Part shown: piece after piece, positions 58,424 through 64,000 of the stretch
How the letters are laid out: every line of letters starts with the position of its first letter
Position numbering within the stretch: position 1 is the first letter of the stretch
Assembly (NCBI GenBank): GCA_039819885.1
Contig: JBCBRD010000001.1
Span: 35,596 to 99,595, forward strand
Direction: 5' to 3'
From: JBCBRD01 sp039819885
GTDB taxonomy: Bacteria > Pseudomonadota > Alphaproteobacteria > Rhizobiales > Hyphomicrobiaceae
Length of the DNA: 64,000 nt
Program-made: the position numbers and the translations under genes
The notes under the pieces: generated by a model
What the model saw: only the letters and a program-made list of their open reading frames with translations
Databases searched by the model: none
Told to the model about the DNA's origin: nothing

Positions 58424-58941
58424 CGTTGTTAATCATGGCAGGAATTATCCTGTGTTGCCTCCTCATGATCTACATCCTTCTGTTCGCCCCAACCGCGATT
58501 GGCGGTGAAGAACTGAACGGCGCAAAGTTGTTTCTGAATGAAAAGACACTTCGCATAACACGACCCATAAAACTCTCCGGACGCCCCGATCAGGTTTGGC
58601 GGCGCGCATCGGGTAAATTAGCAATCGTAGACACGAAACGTCGAAAGAATACGACTATATATGAAAGCGACCGCGTTCAACTTTCCAGCTATCGATATAT
58701 ATTGCGTAGACACCCACGCACATCGAAAAATGCCTTCGATGACTTCGGTTTTATCCGAGTCAAAATTCGCGGCAAAAAAGCCGAATTTGTGCGCGTGAAA
58801 CTTTATGAGGATGACGAAATCGAACGGCTTCATGAGCGTGCAACGGCGCTCAGGAGAAATCGCGCTCAACCCGTTGCAAAGCCGGCCAGGGCACTTTGCA
58901 AGGGCTGCGGCCACAGAAAGCGCTGTCGGTCAGCGCTCTAA
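58420..58941 (+). CDS. Membrane-anchored Cas4/RecB-like nuclease half
   Basis: 173 residues. A membrane helix at 3-25 is followed by the PD-(D/E)XK core: D57 in SGRPDQVW, D71-x-K73 in IVDTKRR, and Q87xxxY91 in VQLSSYRYIL (RecB motif). The C-terminus has C160-x2-C163-x5-C169, the three-cysteine Fe-S motif of Cas4/AddB. The fourth cysteine of such a cluster could be C19 of the upstream protein. There is no CRISPR locus here. The two probably act as one nuclease on DNA ends. Confidence 0.8.
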   Translation: MTLLIMAGIILCCLLMIYILLFAPTAIGGEELNGAKLFLNEKTLRITRPIKLSGRPDQVWRRASGKLAIVDTKRRKNTTIYESDRVQLSSYRYILRRHPRTSKNAFDDFGFIRVKIRGKKAEFVRVKLYEDDEIERLHERATALRRNRAQPVAKPARALCKGCGHRKRCRSAL

Positions 58942-58964
58942 CACGAAAGGACTAAGAAAAGGCA

Positions 58965-59246
58965 ATGATGAAAAAACTCACAATTATTGTTTCGGCGGCG
59001 CTCATGGCGACGCCGTCTTTCGCAGGCGTAAGCCACCTCGCCGACGTCACCATCCCCCAACTTGTGAAGCAAGGATATAAAGTACAAGGAGTAGGCGGCG
59101 GTTTTAGCAAGAGCGGATCCGGGGCTACACAATTTATCGTCACAATGCTGATCAACGATGATTTCGATGTGATTCAGTGTCAGCAGCGATTCAACGCCAA
59201 TTTTCGGGAAATCCAGCATCGTTGCTACAGGTTGAATGATGAGTAA
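58965..59246 (+). CDS. Small exported protein
   Basis: 93 residues. A signal peptide (~1-20, ending SFA) precedes a short domain with two cysteines (IQCQQRF, QHRCYRL) likely to form one disulphide. Glycine-rich middle (GVGGGFSKSGSG). Family unknown. Its end overlaps the next gene by 11 bases. Confidence 0.65.
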   Translation: MMKKLTIIVSAALMATPSFAGVSHLADVTIPQLVKQGYKVQGVGGGFSKSGSGATQFIVTMLINDDFDVIQCQQRFNANFREIQHRCYRLNDE

Positions 59247-59553
59247 AAATAACAATCAAAAAATCAAAAACACCGTCGACGCAATATTCTTCGTTTGGAT
59301 GTTCGTCGCTACAACAATCATGAGCCTCGTCGTAATTAGCGTCCTTGGAGCCAAAGGCGGCTCGTTTTATCTCTGGGTCGCTATCTCTACATCCTTCAAC
59401 GGATGGGTCGCACTAGGCATTAAAAAACTCGGCAAGGGCGATGTCACAGAATTGCTCGAGCAAGCCTCGACAATAAAATTGTCGGCCATACTGTTGGTTC
59501 TTGCTATTATTTGGCCCATTTCCGTAAACGCGGCGGATAAGTATAAGAGATGA
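59236..59553 (+). CDS. Small membrane protein
   Basis: 105 residues, ATG at 59236 or 59239, overlapping the previous stop. Three predicted membrane helices (~16-38, 43-60, 78-96). Basic N-terminus implies cytoplasmic start. Family not recognised; coupled with the small exported protein, possibly a surface or entry-exclusion pair, which is speculation. Confidence 0.6.
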   Translation: MMSKNNNQKIKNTVDAIFFVWMFVATTIMSLVVISVLGAKGGSFYLWVAISTSFNGWVALGIKKLGKGDVTELLEQASTIKLSAILLVLAIIWPISVNAADKYKR

Positions 59554-59614
59554 TGGATATGAAGGTCGCTCTCAAAATGAGAAGATCGCCGTTGATCAAT
59601 AGACATATAATGGC

Positions 59615-60052
59615 ATGCGGCCCTCATACCCTATAGCGCGAAATGCAGAAGAAGCGCTTTGTCGCCCGCTAGGCTTCGCTAAATCTGAAATAGAGGCCGA
59701 AAAGCTTGATAGAGCGGGCGCCACTGTTCAGTTTACGGTTCAGCTTGCGCAGCCATACTTTAAATCCAGGAAAGATGCGGAAAAACATTTCGCAACTCCT
59801 GTCGAAGATAGATGGGGAGAGCTCGTCGTCGACCTTAACGATCATTGGCGATGCTGGATAAGTTTTTTCAAACCCAAAACGGATATCGACCAACCGTCGT
59901 CACTGAGCGCCGCGGACAGATTGGAAATAGATCAACGCCTCAGCGCGCCGCCAAAACCAAAACGCGCGAAACATCAAAAGGGTCTTGATTTCGGGCTCTT
60001 TGAGACGGTCGATCCGGACCGTCCAGGATGGACTGTCATCGATGACGAGTAA
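59615..60052 (+). CDS. Hypothetical plasmid protein
   Basis: 145 residues, soluble. ISFFKPKTDIDQP and WGELVVDLNDHWRCWIS suggest a small beta-rich domain, followed by a basic linker. No family known. The stop overlaps the next ATG by 11 bases. Confidence 0.55.
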   Translation: MRPSYPIARNAEEALCRPLGFAKSEIEAEKLDRAGATVQFTVQLAQPYFKSRKDAEKHFATPVEDRWGELVVDLNDHWRCWISFFKPKTDIDQPSSLSAADRLEIDQRLSAPPKPKRAKHQKGLDFGLFETVDPDRPGWTVIDDE

Positions 60053-60311
60053 TGCTCGCAATAAACCACGTCGCGAAAACCATATCGCAAAGATAAGGCG
60101 GGAAAACGGTCTCAGCCAATCAGCGCTCGCCGTTCTCGTGGGCGTTTCTCAAAATACTATTGGAAACATTAAACGCGGAACGCAGTCAACGACCGTGGAT
60201 TTAGCCCTAAAAATCGCTCTGATTCTCAACGTTAGTCTCGACGAGTTGTTCAGGATTTCCAAACCTCAGAGCGAACGTGAAGCGGAACTTGACTCCCCAA
60301 TGAGTCATTGA
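60042..60311 (+). CDS. XRE-family regulator
   Basis: 89 residues from ATG 60042 in the overlap; an upstream ATG at 59985 lies in the previous gene. Residues 15-70 are a helix-turn-helix (IRRENGLSQSALAVLVGVSQNTIGNIKRG). The size suits a single-domain repressor. Coupled to the gene at 59615, which it may control. Confidence 0.85.
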   Translation: MTSNARNKPRRENHIAKIRRENGLSQSALAVLVGVSQNTIGNIKRGTQSTTVDLALKIALILNVSLDELFRISKPQSEREAELDSPMSH

Positions 60312-60392
60312 TTTCAAGTGCAGTCGATATTTTGAATCATTCTGCGACGGATTTTCATACAAAACAATTGCGGCCTATCGTATATACGATGT

Positions 60393-60614
60393 ATGCGAAT
60401 ATATATGACACGTATCGACCCAGAGAAAAATATGAAGCGGTTCTATGAACTAGAATTGACCGCCGACCTTTTCGGTAATTGGTCATGCGTCCGTCGCTGG
60501 GGAAGAGTCGGATGCAAAGGACGTCGATTAGAATTAATTTTTGCGACACAAGACGCCGCCGCGCAAGAGGCCGATAGATGGTTCCTCTCCAAACGCGCAC
60601 GCGGGTATATGTAA
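60393..60614 (+). CDS. Stand-alone WGR-domain protein
   Basis: 73 residues; ATG 60393 or 60405. The whole protein is a WGR domain (RFYELELTADLFGNWSCVRRWGRVGCKGR, ending KRARGY), a nucleic-acid-binding fold found in PARPs and, singly, on many alphaproteobacterial plasmids. Role unknown; DNA-end binding is a reasonable guess. Confidence 0.9.
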   Translation: MRIYMTRIDPEKNMKRFYELELTADLFGNWSCVRRWGRVGCKGRRLELIFATQDAAAQEADRWFLSKRARGYM

Positions 60615-60658
60615 ACCGGACAACGACCCTTGACGTTCGTTAACACTTTTTTCAACGA

Positions 60659-60913
60659 CTAAGGCATGCCGGCGAAAAAACCGCTATTATCCTCTTGCGG
60701 AATAAGCATGACACGCGCGCCGACATTGGTGCAATCACGACGAGGGCATGAAAGGTTTTTTTCAATTTCAGAGAACGTGACGTTTCCGTGCGCTACTCGA
60801 AGCTTCAGCTCAATAGGCGAAACTCGCCAAGCATGAAGACAAAGCGTGCAGGTGGCGCCTATTGGCTGATTGTCGTCAATATCTCGCAAATACGTTTCAT
60901 CTTTCCAGCTCAC
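60659..60913 (-). CDS. Small zinc-ribbon protein coupled to the Y-family polymerase
   Basis: 84 residues from GTG 60913, whose GTGA overlaps the polymerase stop; TTG 60916 is the alternative. Cysteines C-x2-C (CTLC) and CPRRDC probably bind zinc. Shine-Dalgarno GAGGA is upstream. It resembles small proteins beside plasmid SOS polymerases. It may act with the polymerase. Confidence 0.65.
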   Translation of the reverse strand: MSWKDETYLRDIDDNQPIGATCTLCLHAWRVSPIELKLRVAHGNVTFSEIEKNLSCPRRDCTNVGARVMLIPQEDNSGFFAGMP

Positions 60914-62181
60914 CAAAAATCCTCCTCATCAGGCTTGCGGGTGAAAGCGATCTTACCGCCAGTGTAAGCGCCCATAGGCGGTCGCCAGGCGCCGATCGTA
61001 ACAACGCGTGACGCATATTTGTGATTGAGCCGGTCAATGGTGTTTGTGAGCGTCTCCCAGCGTTGACGATCCGCATCATCGTTCAAAAACAAATCAAGCT
61101 GACGCGTCTCAGCCGGAACGAGATCGCCCAAGGTGACGCCAAGTCGCTTTATGGAAGTCCGCGCGCCGATCACGGCCGTCGCCTCAGACCAAAGTACCAT
61201 CAGCGCTGAAAGACAGGCTTGATCGTCCTGAACATAATACAAGCGACGAGAGCCGCTCCAGAAGCCCTCCGAAAGCGACGCCCAAAGAAACAAGCTTCCT
61301 GCATAATAGCCTTCGCGCCGCATACGCCGCGCCGCCTTCGTCAACAGGATCCGCGCCGTGTCTATAGCGCGCGAAGGACTGCGCTCTTCAGGCGGTAGGA
61401 CCCGGCCATGACCGAACATGCCTCGTACCGTGGGCGCGGCCTGGACCTCATACCCATGCAACGCATACCAAAAACGTTCTCCGGCGACGCTTCTCCATAA
61501 ATAACGTAGCTGTCGCGGCTGCGCCGCCCACAAATGCATAACTGTGTGGATGCCTGAACGTTGAAGCCGCGCCGCAAGGCGAGACCCAACGCCTGGAACA
61601 TCATCAAAGGTGAGGGGAGAGAACACCGCCGGTAAATCGTCCGGACGCCAAACAGTCACCCCGTTCGGTTTGTCCATTTTACACGCGATTTTCGCCAGAA
61701 ACCGATTGGGCGCCATGCCGATCGACGCGGTGATGTAAGGCCCCACATTTTCATGAAGGCGCTCTTTAATCGCTTCAGCAAGCGCATGAGGGTGCGCGCG
61801 ATCTCTGTCGGTTAACACGCAGCTTAATTCATCAATCGATTTGATGGTCTCGATGGGAATGACGGTGCGGATTTCAGCGAGGAGAGCGTTGTGGGCGCGC
61901 ACGAAAAGGTCAGGGCGCTGCTCAACCAGGTGAAGATCCGGGCAAACCTTCAACGCCTCTACCACAGGCATCACATTCTTAACGCCGGCGGCCTTGGCTT
62001 CCTTCGAACACGCAATGATCACCGTGAAGCGGGCCTTCGCCACCTCAAACGGCACCACGCCCACAGGGCGGCCGCGCAAGGCCGGCGTCACTTGCTGCAT
62101 CACAGACGCGAAGAACCCGTCGAAATCGAGGTAAAGCCGCTCAATGTCTGTGGGTTTTCGCATCCGTCCCGCTTCCGTCAT
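60910..62181 (-). CDS. Y-family translesion DNA polymerase
   Basis: 423 residues from ATG 62181. Catalytic carboxylates: D19 and D21 in YLDFDGFF, and D117-E118 in KSIDELS. The fingers/palm motif SIGMAPNRFLAKIACKMDKPNG and helix-hairpin-helix VPGVGSRLAARL (~210) follow, then the little-finger domain. It has a plasmid UmuC/DinB-like length, and no UmuD partner gene is adjacent. It copies past lesions at a mutagenic cost. A LexA box lies 18 bases upstream of the start, so it should be SOS-induced. Confidence 0.93.
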   Translation of the reverse strand: MTEAGRMRKPTDIERLYLDFDGFFASVMQQVTPALRGRPVGVVPFEVAKARFTVIIACSKEAKAAGVKNVMPVVEALKVCPDLHLVEQRPDLFVRAHNALLAEIRTVIPIETIKSIDELSCVLTDRDRAHPHALAEAIKERLHENVGPYITASIGMAPNRFLAKIACKMDKPNGVTVWRPDDLPAVFSPLTFDDVPGVGSRLAARLQRSGIHTVMHLWAAQPRQLRYLWRSVAGERFWYALHGYEVQAAPTVRGMFGHGRVLPPEERSPSRAIDTARILLTKAARRMRREGYYAGSLFLWASLSEGFWSGSRRLYYVQDDQACLSALMVLWSEATAVIGARTSIKRLGVTLGDLVPAETRQLDLFLNDDADRQRWETLTNTIDRLNHKYASRVVTIGAWRPPMGAYTGGKIAFTRKPDEEDFW

Positions 62182-62198
62182 CTGGGACTCGAGAAGAA

Positions 62199-62213
62199 GA
62201 ACAAAAAGCGAAC
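62199..62213 (-). promoter_or_regulatory. LexA box (alphaproteobacterial type)
   Basis: Minus strand reads GTTC-N7-GTTC (plus: GAAC at 62199-62202 and 62210-62213), the alphaproteobacterial LexA target. It sits between the divergent polymerase (start 62181) and SRAP gene (start 62321), 18 and 107 bases away, and may control both. Confidence 0.8.
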
Positions 62214-62320
62214 ATGAGTCAAGACCCGTCCTCAATTTTTGGGGAAATTGCGGTATCATTTTTTCGCGGCGCGGGAGTGACTAGTGGCTCTGGAACACTT
62301 TGTCTGATAGCGATTTTATG

Positions 62321-62995
62321 ATGTGCAACTTTGAAAAACTACGCTCTGGTCCCGCTGAAATTCGCAAACTCTTCAACGTGCAAAAGAAGTTCGATTTCAC
62401 CGGCAATATGGGGCCGATCGATAAGTATCCACGGCGCGCAGGACCCGTAATCCGCAACCGCGCAGACGGTGAGCGAGAAATGGTCATGATGGAATGGGGC
62501 CACCCATACTATAAACGAGAAAAAGGCGGATCGCTTGCTCTCAAGAAAAACGGGGAACCCTATGCCCCGACGCCAACGACCAATATTCGCCATCCCCATT
62601 ATCCAATGTTTCGAGACTATCTGACGCCAGAACATCGGTGTCTCGTGCCGTCAAACCTGTTCGCAGAACCGAACCCGCGGGCGAAAGAAGAAGGGGCACC
62701 GCGAAACATCTTCTTCGCCCTCAATGAAGAGTGCCCTCTCTACGCTTTCGCCGGCATTTGGCGCTCCTGGGAAGGTGATTGGAATAAGGATCGGAGCGCT
62801 AATCAGTCAGAGGTATACGCCTTTTTGACGACGACACCCAACGCCGTCGTCAAACCTCACCATCCAAAAGCGATGCCCGTTATTTTACATCAAGACGATT
62901 GGGACACGTGGCTGAATGATGAATGGTCGGAAGCCAAGAACCTCCAAAAGCCTTATCCAGATACTGAGCTCGTTGAGGTTACACTCATCGAATAG
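62321..62995 (+). CDS. SRAP-family SOS protein (YedK/HMCES-like)
   Basis: 224 residues starting MCNF at ATG 62321, chosen because C2 must follow the start methionine to become N-terminal and trap abasic sites. E116 in LFAEP and histidines in KPHHPKAMPVIL supply the other catalytic residues. The usual GFYEW motif is NLFAEP here, a moderate deviation. These proteins crosslink to abasic sites in single-stranded DNA and protect them. Useful for a plasmid that enters as a single strand. Confidence 0.92.
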   Translation: MCNFEKLRSGPAEIRKLFNVQKKFDFTGNMGPIDKYPRRAGPVIRNRADGEREMVMMEWGHPYYKREKGGSLALKKNGEPYAPTPTTNIRHPHYPMFRDYLTPEHRCLVPSNLFAEPNPRAKEEGAPRNIFFALNEECPLYAFAGIWRSWEGDWNKDRSANQSEVYAFLTTTPNAVVKPHHPKAMPVILHQDDWDTWLNDEWSEAKNLQKPYPDTELVEVTLIE

Positions 62996-63105
62996 GATAG
63001 TCTGGGCAAGGTAAAATAAAACGCTTTATGAGTCCGATAATTATTTTTATCGGAATCACGTCAGCCTTAGCACTAACTCTTGCAATGTAGAAAGGAGATT
63101 TAGGT

Positions 63106-63486
63106 ATGGGTGATGCCGAACGATCTCGCAGACATTTAAAACGCTTCATGGAAATTTGGCGTGAAAAATTGCCTGAGCGATTCTACACGCAATCTTACTA
63201 CATCATGTTTGAAGCTGTTATTGAGAAAGACATGACGGTGTCTTCAACACGTGAAGCTTTCAAAGATTTTCTCGGTGAACCCACTGATTACGCGATTATT
63301 ACAGCCTGGGAGTATGCCGTAGATAAAAAAATGGTGATCGATGTTTCGCAATGGAAGCCGGGAGAAGAAGGAAAAGAGGGCGCAAAGCCGCTACTTCGTG
63401 TTTGGCGAGCAACAGACGATTTAAGGCGCACTTTGAACGATATTCACGAAATCTACGATGATGAGTGCGTTGCTATTTACGGCTAG
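63106..63486 (+). CDS. Hypothetical protein
   Basis: 126 residues with an excellent Shine-Dalgarno (AAAGGAGA). Soluble, helical, slightly acidic. The sequence shows no family I know. It ends 4 bases before the IS remnant, so its C-terminus could have been altered by that insertion. Confidence 0.6.
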   Translation: MGDAERSRRHLKRFMEIWREKLPERFYTQSYYIMFEAVIEKDMTVSSTREAFKDFLGEPTDYAIITAWEYAVDKKMVIDVSQWKPGEEGKEGAKPLLRVWRATDDLRRTLNDIHEIYDDECVAIYG

Positions 63487-63490
63487 GTAG

Positions 63491-63945
63491 GGGACTCAAA
63501 TTATCCATTCGATGAGGACTGCCACAAGAGCTATTGCAGAGAGATAGTTTTTTGCCAGCCGATCATATCGAGTTGCTATGCGCCTCCAGTTTTTGAGCTT
63601 TCCGAACATCCGCTCAACGATGTTTCGCCGTTTATAGGCCTTTTTATCGAGCGGGTAAGGAGTTGTTCTAGATCTTGTAGACGGGATGACTGCATCAATG
63701 TTTCTACTATCGAGATAAAGTCGAAAATGTTCTGCATCGTAAGCTTTGTCCGCTAAAAGCCGTTCTGGTGCAGCGACAGCGTCAACCAAGTGCTGCGCAA
63801 CTTTGACATCGGCTACATTGCCCGGTGTCAGGGCGAAAGCGACCGGTCGGCCGCAATCATCGGCCAAAGCATGGATTTTGCTGGTCCTGCCGCCGCGCGA
63901 GGGCCCGATCGCTTGCGTTTCTTCCCCCCTTTTTGTGAGCGCGCT
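63491..63945 (-). mobile_element. IS5-family remnant flanked by CTAGGTAG
   Basis: A 455-bp segment with the 3' part of an IS5-type transposase (listed next) is flanked by CTAGGTAG at 63483-63490 and 63946-63953. Frames beyond the right copy are interrupted (TAG in both relevant frames) and show no transposase sequence. The element may be an internal-deletion derivative or a truncated copy; 8 bp is long for an IS5 target duplication. Confidence 0.5.
63496..63920 (-). pseudogene. IS5-family transposase, C-terminal part
   Basis: Begins QAIGPSRGGRTSKIHALADDCG in the continuing frame, then LLADKAYDAEHFRLYL (second D) and RNIVERMFGKLKNWRRIATRYD (catalytic E), and ends at 63496. The first D lies beyond the segment. 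A-rich/G-rich ACAAAAAGGGGGG at 63922-63934 is typical of the -1 frameshift site joining orfA and orfB in this IS class: one frame gives AHKKGG, the other EETQAIG. Without an intact orfA it is probably inactive. Confidence 0.75.
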
Positions 63946-64000
63946 CTAGGTAGAAATTACAAACAAGCTATTGAATTGATTGCCAAATCATCTTCAATTT

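Noticed and set aside
58420..58941. A CRISPR-associated Cas4
   Set aside because: No CRISPR array or other cas gene in the window; the membrane anchor and coupling to a CFI-box protein argue for another role.
1..64000. tRNA, rRNA and known riboswitch genes
   Set aside because: None recognised by eye on either strand; a covariance search would be needed to exclude small or unusual ones.

Overview
The window looks like part of a large conjugative or mobilisable plasmid (or a plasmid-derived element) from an alphaproteobacterium. The evidence is a MucR/Ros-type regulator, a GTTC-N7-GTTC type LexA box, a RepC-like initiator, and the alphaproteobacterial plasmid set of DUF736, DUF2493, DUF3768, ArdC, large ParB-like and strawberry-notch helicase genes. 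I saw no rRNA, tRNA, ribosomal protein or core metabolic gene. I cannot name the genus.

Layout. 0-0.4 kb: six exact 21-bp iterons, a probable origin. 0.4-9.6 kb: a cargo module. On the plus strand are a helix-turn-helix protein, a double-receiver response regulator, a TonB-dependent receptor and a cytochrome P450. On the minus strand are an exported ABC-type binding protein, a histidine kinase and a membrane NERD nuclease split by an A7 frameshift. It reads as a sense-import-oxidise unit. 10-14.8 kb: partition (parA, parB) and a RepC-like initiator with a DnaA domain I-like tail. 14.8-18.3 kb: VapBC, a membrane protein with three GDDTGW repeats and a tyrosine recombinase. 18.5-20.8 kb: small regulators, a nuclease-like lipoprotein and MucR.

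20.9-49.3 kb: the probable leading region of conjugation. Nearly all plasmid-type genes here lie on the plus strand and read toward the candidate oriT near 50.1 kb: large ParB-like protein, ArdC, DUF3768, a methyltransferase-helicase giant, DUF2493, DUF1173-like, DUF736 and SSB. At least five share an unusual leader: a GC-rich hairpin with a 4-5 nt loop, then AAAGAAAG or a close variant, then a second hairpin holding the ribosome-binding site. Less typical cargo interrupts the region: an adenine methylase with a PD-(D/E)XK nuclease at 21.6-22.6 kb, and at 27.9-33.1 kb HAD proteins, a lipoprotein, exported proteins and a complete IS5-family element.

49.4-58.9 kb: transfer genes. A TraC-like pair on the minus strand faces an oriT-like region and a ribbon-helix-helix protein, coupling protein TraD, MobF relaxase TraI and an SppA-type peptidase. 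Next come two overlapping genes that together carry the parts of a Cas4/RecB-like Fe-S nuclease. No mating-pair genes are in view. 59-64 kb: small plasmid proteins, a WGR protein, and an SOS pair (Y-family polymerase and SRAP protein) around a LexA box. The window ends in an IS5-family remnant.

The most interesting signals are the repeated hairpin leaders of the leading region, the kinase/TonB/P450 module with its A AAA AAG slip site, the split Cas4-like nuclease, and the RepC/DnaA-like initiator.
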